Positions 10,701 to 17,193 of a stretch of 64,000 nt of DNA are shown here, piece after piece. The notes below the pieces were generated by a model. The model saw only the letters and a list, made by a program, of their open reading frames with translations, did no database searches and was not told the origin of the DNA. The stretch is from CAYLJJ01 sp964384025 (GTDB lineage: Bacteria > Myxococcota_A > Bradymonadia > UBA7976 > UBA1532): NCBI GenBank assembly GCA_964384025.1, contig CAYLJJ010000010.1, positions 1 to 64,000 on the forward strand, in the 5' to 3' direction. A program made the translations under genes and the position numbers. Within the stretch, counting starts at the first letter, position 1, and each line of letters starts with the position of its first letter.

Positions 10701-10859
10701 TCTCAGATCTCCAACGCCCAGATCTGAGAGCTGAAGATCTAGAGTTTGATCAAGCAGCTGAACCTGATCTGCGTGGCTGTCTGGGGTGGAGCTTAGAGTG
10801 CCTGAGTCACAGGCACTCCAAACGAAAGGGGTAGAGAGGAGCAGGAGATATCTCAACAT
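7764..10859 (-). CDS. Exported lipoprotein with lamin-tail domains and a glucan-water-dikinase-like phosphohistidine/ATP-binding unit
   Basis: About 1,031 residues. The ATG at 10859 gives a short signal with Cys near residue 17; an in-frame TTG at 10880 would add seven residues. Two lamin-tail-like domains (about 80-210 and 240-385) follow an Asp/Leu-rich linker. A phosphohistidine-like swivel segment (TPLAHVNLLSRN, His near 625) comes next, then a PPDK_N/PEP-synthase ATP-binding region (LGAKAAQLAEL near 670, SSSNTEDLPSFNGAGLY near 830). The swivel-before-ATP order matches plant glucan/phosphoglucan water dikinases rather than PpsA, where the ATP domain comes first. The PEP/pyruvate barrel is absent. 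An ATP-using domain behind a lipoprotein signal is unusual; activity and substrate are unknown. It is the first gene of a two-gene operon with the next lipoprotein. Confidence 0.82.
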   Translation of the reverse strand: MLRYLLLLSTPFVWSACDSGTLSSTPDSHADQVQLLDQTLDLQLSDLGVGDLRAEESGPDHLLADHRLFDEGQDQGGEQGGLRINELMPKNEGAWVDEMGETDDWFELINSGAEPLALEGWSAGDRLDELHPLPKRILAPGEILLLWADKGEGELHLPFKLSASGETLFLINPEGEEVDRLSYLSAQPNDSFQRFPDASAEVQRCPWASPGRLNGARCGPPPPPEMPQEIDYAAYEWSQPWPQPPNPLLISELALRPAGFVELLNQGAEPLALEPYSLRLAPHAPGLPWPTAQEGQLLSIPEGSLLAPGERAVIPLEEEETSALEADPNFEGVLSLWLEGRRYPVDQIDFMHWPERAALSRIPDSSGRHRFCSRLSPGEANQPCEPLARRALGDRVRHLRTPEDLKTLAMGGFARGMESVKFVLDLEAEGVIHLLDSGAWDLHYTFVREQIDGLPHLNRCDPEENRLFRQGWGEFSRENYHEQESRRFLLGTLIHHGGADLHTLEFTPGDQISAQQMRRAFFSVMAHVMEPEGWSLRPQTGRQVEEMRLIEGQSPIVDPQAPFRGLSYQPLTETLGYGVLRFIPIQELDQASLGPQVIVLTDQVPNDISLTGGLITEAFQTPLAHVNLLSRNRDTPNMALVAAREHPRLAPHLGSLIRLEVGGAGFQVSPADPEEAERFWASRRPQGPRIQPRLNLEPRGVIPLQGRGLGDLPALGAKAAQLAELFQIRSDREGCEGALYLPQSPAAIPLVHSLEHFEVSGAAALLEELEGEPRFRADPQVRAEGLAAVREQIRTQAVDPELLTEIEGYVEERYGARRVRFRSSSNTEDLPSFNGAGLYTSLSAQLGDPERRVEDALREVWASLWLLRAYDEREHHHIDQAGVAMGVLIHPAFLSEEVNGVAVSRNVLEPIRSDYYLNLQRGEASVTNPAPGVSTEQLLHRFGRRPRIRYLARSNLIEDVVLSEEEVEHLACTLRVIHDHFQPLIDPEGLNPWFAMDIESKHIGEQRVLVIKQARPYSFGSADLPEDCREL

Positions 10860-11151
10860 GGTCGTAGAGGATAACGCCAAGCGCAGATGATCTCTAATGA
10901 GTATCAGCTCTGCACTTAGGTTTAAATAACACGACTTTCCGCCGCTCCTGCTCTTGATACCCTCCTATTTCGCCTAAATATTGAGCTTCACATTCGAGCA
11001 CATCCTCGGTTTTTGGTTGGAATCTAGACCCTGGCAGATCATGAAGTCCTTTTATGCTCTACATAGGTTCAGGTACCAGAGGCCAAACTACCAAATCCGG
11101 CGGACTCAGCCCCATGGCGGAGGAGCAGCGATTCCTAAATTAGAAATGTAA

Positions 11152-11955
11152 CTAAGAAGTTGAACTTTCAAGGAAATCGATCACAGATCTGGAAATTTCA
11201 TATCTTAGATCTTTGATCAATTCAACATCTATATTCAATTCTTCATGAGTGAGGTATTTGTTAATATTTATTAAAGAGATATCTAGTAGTTTTTCCAAGT
11301 TGGCTCTATGTTTCTCTGGAAATTTCTTCAAGTCATTTCGTATCATTTCTAATTCATTTCTCTTCTCAATGATAAACAGATCATATTTAATGGGTATTGA
11401 ACTTGAATTCTTAGCATTACTTAGATTGATCTGCTGATAGAGACTTGTTAAAGCCATTTCTATCTCTGTGATATTCTTCTCCGCCGAATAGAGCAGTTTC
11501 AGTTGAGATTTGAATACAGTCTCTCTTCGAAATGAAGTTTCTTGAAGTCTACCTCCAACCCAGTTAATACACCCGAATACTGCGAATATCGATAAGATTG
11601 GGACAAAAATAGCTCTAATAGTTTTTGTCCACTCTAGTTGGATTTTATGTTTCCTGTCATTTTCTATCCTTGTTTCGCTTTTCTTTGATTCTTCTTTAGC
11701 GGATTTACTGTGCTCATACGCAATATACGTGTTTTTTCTATATTGGTTTAGAGCATTTGCTGCATAGATGCTATTGATAGACTGCTCTATGCTCATGCTT
11801 TTTCTTAAATAATCATCCAGTTTCAGTGAAAGGATCATCTCTTTAACAAAAACCGTATCATTTTTGTCGTTTAAATTTTCGTATATATAAACAAATGCTT
11901 CTTCTCTTTGTAGAACATTTGCGCTTTTTAACCGGTCAAAAACATGAGAATTCAT
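11152..11955 (-). CDS. AT-rich single-pass membrane protein of unknown function
   Basis: 267 residues. The ATG at 11955 is chosen because AGGA lies about seven bases upstream; the longer reading to 11997 needs a TTG and has no ribosome binding site. A soluble helical N-terminal part (about 1-110, rich in Lys/Glu) precedes one hydrophobic segment (about 112-132, IFVPILSIFAVFGCINWVGG). A charged coiled-coil-like C-terminal half follows, so an inner-membrane topology is likely. Base composition is far lower in GC than the flanking genes, and codons are A/T-ending, which points to acquisition by transfer. No family is recognised and no partner gene adjoins it. It could be an orphan of a mobile or defence locus, but nothing in the sequence shows that. 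Confidence 0.62.
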   Translation of the reverse strand: MNSHVFDRLKSANVLQREEAFVYIYENLNDKNDTVFVKEMILSLKLDDYLRKSMSIEQSINSIYAANALNQYRKNTYIAYEHSKSAKEESKKSETRIENDRKHKIQLEWTKTIRAIFVPILSIFAVFGCINWVGGRLQETSFRRETVFKSQLKLLYSAEKNITEIEMALTSLYQQINLSNAKNSSSIPIKYDLFIIEKRNELEMIRNDLKKFPEKHRANLEKLLDISLININKYLTHEELNIDVELIKDLRYEISRSVIDFLESSTS

Positions 11956-12306
11956 TATTTTTTCCTGCTCACAGCAACATAAGTTGACATCTATCAATAG
12001 CCCGTGCGTTTTTCCAGGCGAAGCGAAAAAAATGTTTTAACATACCGAAACTATTCCGACAGTGTCTTGTTGTATTCGCCGTTGGGTCGGTCAGCTCACT
12101 GACCAGGAGACAGCAGTATAACTACAAACCCACTCGTTCTGCTTTCGATATTCCCAATTTATATTAAACACTTAGCCTGTTTGTTGCTCCTCTGCCCGGG
12201 ATCTTCGGCGGTTAAGTCTCCAGAGCTTTACATCACCATCGCGTTACCTGGATCCTGATATGAAAGGTGAGCGAGAACCAGAATAGAAGCAGCGGTTGCA
12301 GAACGG
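11956..12306. other. Intergenic AT-to-GC transition, no gene seen
   Basis: This stretch separates the AT-rich orphan gene from the GC-rich operon. No convincing reading frame or RNA gene is seen. A 6-bp perfect inverted repeat (GGTCAG, four-base loop, CTGACC) lies at 12089-12104 without a T-run, so it is not a clear terminator. The region would contain the 3' end signals of the GC-rich operon and the promoter of the AT-rich gene. Confidence 0.4.
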
Positions 12307-13203
12307 TCAATCATCATCATCGTCATCCTCGCTCGACTCTCCGTCAGGCCCACAGAGATCTGCGATGATGAGCGCGGGATCTAGGATCAACGCCACAGCT
12401 TCACCCGGCAGGCAGGCGAGGTGAGCTTGATCGCAGGCATAGCCCTCCTCTTGGCGACAATCCGCAGAGGTCTCGCAGGCCAAGTGCCAGAAGTAAGCCT
12501 CCGCACCCCTCGCGTCGCTGAGCAGCTTGACGGCGCCCGCAGGCACGCAGCTGCCCCTGACATGCGGCTGGACGCAGTACCCCCCACTCCAATAACCGTG
12601 GCGGTCTTGGAGGACGCAAAGCCCCTCTACCCCGCAGTCCGCGTCCACGGAGCAGGTGGCGCCGAGGGGTACGCCGCAGTCAGGCGCCCTTTCTGACTCA
12701 GGCTCATGGCATGCCATGGGCAGCCGCTGCGCGGTGAAGCCGGGTGAGAGGGCTCGCCCCGTAGGGGAGCCCTCCGCGTCGAGGGCGCGCTCCACGAACA
12801 AGAGCGCTTGGTTCTGAGCACCTCCCCGTAGTTCGCCCAGATCAAAGCGGCCGTCCCTGTCCAGGTCCTCATAGATGAGGATCAACCCCACCCGATACGC
12901 CGCGCCTATCTCCGCCCAGGCCGTCTCGGGCGGTGGGGCAAATACGTTGATCTCAAACTCTCCAGGAAAGCGCACCTCCATGGAGATATCCTGCTGCTCC
13001 ACCAGCTTTGAAGTGATGGCCGTATCTCCGTCAGGGGACCAAAAGAGGGCGGCGCGCAGCGGCCCCTCGTAGCCCCTGGGGCCGCCCACCGAAGCGATAC
13101 GACCCGTGAAGGTGTAGAGGGGGACGCCCAAGAAACCACGCTCGGTCAAAGCATCGCCGCACCCCAGCGAGAGGACGGCGAGGGTGAACCATAAGAGCCT
13201 CAC
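12307..13203 (-). CDS. Lipoprotein with EF-hand-like loop, last gene of the sigma/caspase operon
   Basis: 298 residues from a GTG at 13203 that overlaps the stop of the caspase gene as GTGA, so translation is probably coupled. This start gives a signal peptide ending in a lipobox (LSLGC, Cys near 16). A longer frame to 13392 has no signal and lies inside the caspase gene. A beta-rich N-terminal half contains an acidic EF-hand- or dockerin-like loop (DLDRDGRFDLGEL, about 110-122). The C-terminal half is Cys-rich with CSVDADCGVEGLC-like EGF-type units. The protein ends in a poly-Asp tail. A role as a secreted or periplasmic partner of the caspase-like protein is inferred from coupling only; no enzyme motif is visible. 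Confidence 0.75.
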   Translation of the reverse strand: MRLLWFTLAVLSLGCGDALTERGFLGVPLYTFTGRIASVGGPRGYEGPLRAALFWSPDGDTAITSKLVEQQDISMEVRFPGEFEINVFAPPPETAWAEIGAAYRVGLILIYEDLDRDGRFDLGELRGGAQNQALLFVERALDAEGSPTGRALSPGFTAQRLPMACHEPESERAPDCGVPLGATCSVDADCGVEGLCVLQDRHGYWSGGYCVQPHVRGSCVPAGAVKLLSDARGAEAYFWHLACETSADCRQEEGYACDQAHLACLPGEAVALILDPALIIADLCGPDGESSEDDDDDD

Positions 13204-14750
13204 AGGCGCACCTCGAGCCCAAGCCCCGCGCGCCAAGTGAGGCGGCTGGTGACCTCGGCGCCGACAGCCGTGCCGTTCTCGACACGGGCCAAGGAGAGGA
13301 GCTGGGTGATGGCCCCGCCTTCGAGGCGCGCGGCCAGCCGCTCGCTGAGGGGCAGGGTCCATGAACCCAAGACCCCAAAGCCCAAGCCCCACGAGCCGCG
13401 ATCCTCAGCGTTAATCGCCTCAGCATAGCGCTGCTCTAAGTGGAGCCCCTCGATGAAGAGCCCCAGCCCCACGCTGGACCAAGGTAAGTCCACGATACGG
13501 GCGACGCCCAGCCCCAAGCCCACGACGTACATTTCGCTCTCAGCGCCACCCTCGCTCGCCTCGCTGGTGGAGGCGCGGCCTCGCAGCGAGAGTGTCGCCT
13601 TGGGTAGATCGACGAGGTAGCCGAGGCTCAAACCGTAGTCGGGGCCACGCCCCTTCAGGGCCGCCCCGCCGGCGCCCCCTTGCAGGAAGAGGCCGTGGGA
13701 TCGCCCACGGGCCCCGCCCTTGCGCACCAACTGCGCGTAGGCCACGCGGCGAGATGGGACCTTGCTCATCGCAAGCTCCCCGTTGGGGGGTAGCGTGATG
13801 GAGGACTCCTTATAGTGATCCGCGTGGCGCTCTTGGATGAAGTAGCCCCCCGGAGGCAGCACCAACACGGCGTAAGGCACCTCCGTGGTGATCTCGGACA
13901 CGAGCGGGCCGCCTTCGCTCTTGGCGCGCACCAACCACGTGGCGGGCGCGCCCAGGCGCAGGCGCCCAGAGGAGGCGCCGCCCTCGAGGCGAGTCAGGAC
14001 CAGCTCACCGCGCCCCTTGATGTCGTACGAATAGGTGGGGTGCTGGAGGTTGGGGGTCTGGCCACTGGAGCGTAGCGTCTGCTTATAAGCGTAAGCGTAG
14101 GCCTCCCCCAGCGTAACCTGTTCGTCCTTGTCCATGTCGCCAGCCCCCTTCAGAGCCGCCAGCAGGTGGTGGGTGAAGAAGGAGCCCCTCAACCGCTCGG
14201 ACTCATGGCTGTCCTCCCCCGCCGCGCTGGATGTCATCACCGCCAAGCCCTCTACCGCGAGGTTGTCCTCGAGCTTCAAGGAGAAGGTCTCCGCTTTGCG
14301 CGCCCCCTTCACCCGCGTTAGCCCCCCCGCGCGGCACCCGTCGAGGATCAACACCCGCGCCTTGGCCGGTGAGGCGCTCACAAGAGCCTTGAGATCCGCG
14401 TAGCTGAGGCTGTCCTCGCCGAGGTGTAGCCCGTGGGCATCGGCGTGACCCGAGTAGTAGACGATGAAGACGCTGTCCTCGGGGTCGGCGGCGCCGACGC
14501 GCTGGTTGACAGCCTCGAGGGCTCGGCGAACCTCCACGTCAGTGGGTTCCTCCAAGAGCACCAAGTCCTGAGCTTGGACGCCCCCGAGCTGGCGGAGTGC
14601 GCGGGCAAACAGCGCCGCGTCTCGGCGCGCGTAGCGGAGGGGGATCTCATTGGAGCGGCCGACATCGCTGCCGATCGTGATGGTGTAGGTCCGCGCCGCG
14701 TGGCTCAGCTCTACCGAGAGGAGCGCCGCGAGGAGAGCAAGGGCCCTCAC
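13200..14750 (-). CDS. Exported caspase-like (C14/metacaspase) protease with C-terminal beta-barrel-like domain
   Basis: 516 residues. The GTG at 14750 overlaps the stop of the anti-sigma gene (GTGA), which decides the start; a longer frame reaches 14783. A signal peptide (about 1-20, ending LSHA) precedes a caspase-type domain (about 20-260) with the catalytic pair His102 (YYSGHAD) and Cys139 (LDGCRAGG). A beta-rich middle (about 270-360) follows. From about 375 to the end, alternating Gly/hydrophobic strands (GLGLGVARI, GLGFGVLGSW, GLGLEVRL) look like an outer-membrane beta-barrel or its remnant. Placing a caspase fold outside the cytoplasm is inferred from the signal peptide. Bacterial caspase homologues usually cleave after basic or acidic residues; the specificity here cannot be read. 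Confidence 0.84.
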   Translation of the reverse strand: MRALALLAALLSVELSHAARTYTITIGSDVGRSNEIPLRYARRDAALFARALRQLGGVQAQDLVLLEEPTDVEVRRALEAVNQRVGAADPEDSVFIVYYSGHADAHGLHLGEDSLSYADLKALVSASPAKARVLILDGCRAGGLTRVKGARKAETFSLKLEDNLAVEGLAVMTSSAAGEDSHESERLRGSFFTHHLLAALKGAGDMDKDEQVTLGEAYAYAYKQTLRSSGQTPNLQHPTYSYDIKGRGELVLTRLEGGASSGRLRLGAPATWLVRAKSEGGPLVSEITTEVPYAVLVLPPGGYFIQERHADHYKESSITLPPNGELAMSKVPSRRVAYAQLVRKGGARGRSHGLFLQGGAGGAALKGRGPDYGLSLGYLVDLPKATLSLRGRASTSEASEGGAESEMYVVGLGLGVARIVDLPWSSVGLGLFIEGLHLEQRYAEAINAEDRGSWGLGFGVLGSWTLPLSERLAARLEGGAITQLLSLARVENGTAVGAEVTSRLTWRAGLGLEVRL

Positions 14751-15541
14751 GGCTTCAACAGTTCGAGGCGGTCCCCCCGACACTCCTCGGGCAAGATCAA
14801 CTCAAGGGGGTTGGTCCTGGGGCTGAGATCGGTGAGGCTGAAGGGCGCGGGGCACCACACAAGGTAGGCCCACTCCCGTCCCTTAGAGTCATCCACCTCC
14901 GCAGCCCCTGGGAAGCTCCCACCAGGCTCGAGCGCGTCGGTGGGGATAGAGCGTTCAGCGCCCACGGGGGCGTAACTGAATATATGCCCGCTCGACTCCA
15001 ACCCCACCACCAAGGCGTGCCCCCCCTCAGGCGCCTTGTTGATCTTGAACCGGAGGTGATCACCCGGGTAGATGTAAGCCCCGTTGAGCAGGGCCTTGGT
15101 TTTTCGAGCGCTGCGGCAGAAGGCCTCGAGGCTCATGCCGCCCTTAGCGAGGATCACGTCGCTGGGGGGCGGCTCAACCAGGGGCGGCGTTCCCCAGTTG
15201 ATGTAGAAGGCGAGCGTGGCCGCGATGAGGGCGCCCGCTAAGGAGAGCCCCCGCCAGCCAAAGAGTCGATCCACCCATGGAGGGTTGGGTCGCGAGCGCT
15301 CGATCGCTTGGGCGTGTAGGCGACCCTCGATCCCTGACAGAATTTTTGCGGGACTGGCCATCGGGAGCGCGTCGAAGCCCCGCTCGCGGGCCTCCACGAT
15401 CGCTTTGAAGGTCTTGTCTTCAGCGCAGTGAACCTCGACGGCGGCGATCTCCTCAGGCGTTGCCTCGCCTACGACGTAAGCATCAATGGTCAGCTCAGAG
15501 GGCACCTGAGGATCGTGCAGGTCCCACGGTGCGTCTTTCAT
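14747..15541 (-). CDS. Membrane anti-sigma factor with DUF4384-like C-terminal domain
   Basis: 264 residues. The ATG at 15541 is preceded by GGAGG at good spacing; a longer frame to 15631 lacks this. The N-terminal part (about 15-60) resembles an anti-sigma helical domain (DAYVVGEATPEEIAAVE), but the usual zinc motif H-x3-C-x2-C is not present: His38 and Cys39 are adjacent and no CxxC follows. One transmembrane segment lies at about 98-115. The exported C-terminal part (about 130-250) has a YPGDHLRF motif and is DUF4384-like, a domain often met beside bacterial caspases. It follows the sigma gene by 59 bases and overlaps the caspase gene. The inferred role is to hold the sigma factor at the inner membrane until an envelope signal arrives. 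Confidence 0.78.
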   Translation of the reverse strand: MKDAPWDLHDPQVPSELTIDAYVVGEATPEEIAAVEVHCAEDKTFKAIVEARERGFDALPMASPAKILSGIEGRLHAQAIERSRPNPPWVDRLFGWRGLSLAGALIAATLAFYINWGTPPLVEPPPSDVILAKGGMSLEAFCRSARKTKALLNGAYIYPGDHLRFKINKAPEGGHALVVGLESSGHIFSYAPVGAERSIPTDALEPGGSFPGAAEVDDSKGREWAYLVWCPAPFSLTDLSPRTNPLELILPEECRGDRLELLKP

Positions 15542-15600
15542 GCGTGCCTCCTCTCCTGTCTCTGAAACCCGTCGCGCCGTGGGCCTGGGCAAGGGGCCAT

Positions 15601-16083
15601 CTAACTCTTCTCCAGCCGCTTGCGTGCCCATTGAACGAAGCGATCACAGAGGTTACCCACTGTGCGGCGCGAGACCTGGAGCACCTGGGCAGCTTGAGCT
15701 TGGCTCATGCCATCCACATAGACCGCCACCGCCGCCTTCGCGCTGCGCGGCTCCGCCTCCGTGAGGAGGTCGCGGAGGGCCACCATCTTGATGGGATCCC
15801 GCTCGAGGCTGGCGGGTATAACCGCCTCATCGCCGCGCTCCGCCCACAGCTCACGCCGCCGCCCTGCGTCCCTCAGCTTGTTAAGGCAGTAGTTGGTGGT
15901 GATGCTGTAGAGCCAGGTGGAGTAGCGCCCCTGGGGATTGAAGCGATCGATGGCGCCCGCCGCGCGGATGAAGACCTCCTGGGTCGCCTCTTCCGCCGCT
16001 TGAGGATCCCCAAGGAGTTGCAGTGCACGGCGGTAGACGCTGGCGCCGTGTTTCTCGAAGAGCGTGCCTATCCTCGGATCCAT
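15601..16083 (-). CDS. ECF-type RNA polymerase sigma factor
   Basis: 160 residues from the ATG at 16083, which has GGAGG five bases before it; upstream in-frame codons to 16197 lack such a site. Region 2 (about 5-75) contains the -10 recognition and core-binding pattern (AAEEATQEVFIRAAGAID, then RYSTWLYSITTNYCLNKLRD). Region 4 (about 100-155) holds the helix-turn-helix AAQVLQVSRRTVGNL. The length fits the ECF family. It heads an operon with its anti-sigma factor, a caspase-like protease and a lipoprotein, and is divergent from a cytochrome c gene 146 bases away. Such sigma factors usually activate their own operon; the target promoter here is not identified. Confidence 0.9.
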   Translation of the reverse strand: MDPRIGTLFEKHGASVYRRALQLLGDPQAAEEATQEVFIRAAGAIDRFNPQGRYSTWLYSITTNYCLNKLRDAGRRRELWAERGDEAVIPASLERDPIKMVALRDLLTEAEPRSAKAAVAVYVDGMSQAQAAQVLQVSRRTVGNLCDRFVQWARKRLEKS

Positions 16084-16229
16084 CGACCTCCGTCCTCGCA
16101 GGAGTGTGGGGTACTCCTTTACGATCACTGACCTGCGAAGTGGAGTTTTTTTCTGCGCGCCTTGCCCAAACCCCGCCGCCACGCATTTCATCAACAAACC
16201 ATGTCACTCGACCGGACTGGAGGTTTACG

Positions 16230-16553
16230 ATGAAAGGCCGACGCACCCTCACCCTCTTCGCGCTCCTGGTCCTCGCCCTCAGCTTCGGCTGCGACGACGA
16301 CGACGAGCCCGACGGCGTCTCGGGCGCGACGCAGACGGATCAAGATCTCGTGAACCAGGGCCAGGCTCTCTACCAACCCCACTGTGAAGATTGCCACGGC
16401 GCGGATGGGAGCGGGGCTCCCGAGTACCCCTGGTCGATCCAAGGCGCGCGGGGCATCTCAGAGATCGTGCTCAAGGGCGCCGATGAAATGCCTTCTACTC
16501 AGCTGACATCCGATGAAATAGAGGCGATCGAGGCCTTCCTCGCTGCGCAGTAA
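16230..16553 (+). CDS. Small c-type cytochrome lipoprotein
   Basis: 107 residues. The ATG at 16230 follows TGGAGG at proper spacing. The signal ends in a lipobox (SFGC, Cys21) followed by DDDDEPD, so it is an exported lipoprotein. A single-heme site CEDCH lies at about residues 52-56, and Met near 87 (DEMPST) is a likely sixth ligand, as in class I cytochromes c. The ending EIEAIEAFLAAQ is the usual C-terminal helix. It is an electron carrier in the periplasm by family. It is divergent from the sigma operon and shares its high GC, so it may be co-inherited; joint regulation is only possible. Confidence 0.9.
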   Translation: MKGRRTLTLFALLVLALSFGCDDDDEPDGVSGATQTDQDLVNQGQALYQPHCEDCHGADGSGAPEYPWSIQGARGISEIVLKGADEMPSTQLTSDEIEAIEAFLAAQ

Positions 16554-17193
16554 GCCCACGCGACCTCGACAGCTCCACGCGCGTCGAAGAGCGGCGGGGT
16601 TTCAGGCTCCTCAGCTCCACCACCCTCTACACCCACACGCAGCGGGCATGGTCAACGATCACGAGGTGGGCTGCTTTTGGTACGCCGAGGCGCAGGCGCC
16701 GCTGATCTTATCCTTCGGCCCACTACACCGCGAGGTCGAGATCCATCACCCAGATCGATCAATGTTCCGAGGCGGGTGATGGATACGCATCCAACGGGAG
16801 CAAGAGCGACGAGCGCGCCTCGACTTCAAGCCGCCCGAGGTGTTGACTGACCGTGGACTGGCAGCTCCCCAACGCTTGGGCGGCAATCAAACTGCCCAGC
16901 CGCGCCACATCCACAAGCTTCGTCAGCTCCCCCAGGTTCGCCTCCTGGGTCTGGCCGGTGTTGTTGTAGTCTGGCCGCAAAAGGCCAGAAAAACAGCACA
17001 CTAAAGATCAAGAGAGAAAAGACTATATCTGTAAAACCGTATCATCATATTTCCAACCAGAGTGGGTGAAAAGATGCACCAACACTGCACAGATGGAAAA
17101 AAATAGGCAAATAGAGACACTATCCCTGAGGAAAAAGAGAGAGATGGTTTAAAGTGCCGCTCCGGTGAGGACCCCAGGGAGAGGAGAGCCTGT
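16554..17193. other. Decayed intergenic DNA between GC-rich block and pseudo-receiver gene
   Basis: The left part (16554-16750) is GC-rich without a clear gene. The middle (about 16760-17000, minus) carries a LysR-like HTH fragment listed separately. The right part (about 17000-17160) turns sharply AT-rich and should contain the promoter for the plus-strand gene at 17194. The pattern of broken GC-rich genes ending in AT-rich sequence looks like the edge of an imported segment. Confidence 0.45.
16759..17001 (-). pseudogene. Fragment of a LysR-type regulator helix-turn-helix
   Basis: The middle of this 80-codon frame (about residues 24-60) reads like the N-terminal HTH of a LysR-type regulator: an LTKLVDVARLGSL stretch followed by a helix-turn-helix with STVSQHLGRLE. 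It then runs into unrelated residues and stops, and the effector-binding domain of about 220 residues is missing. The start codon region is not HTH-like. It is best read as a decayed regulator remnant. A very short intact regulator is possible but unlikely. Confidence 0.5.

Noticed and set aside
15460..16131. 223-codon plus-strand frame opposite the sigma and anti-sigma genes
   Set aside because: GC-rich shadow; the minus strand has clear sigma and anti-sigma motifs with good ribosome binding sites.
16600..16680. Short plus-strand STTLYTH-like sequence resembling a tyrosine-recombinase end
   Set aside because: Too short, no catalytic Arg/His context; cannot be told from chance.
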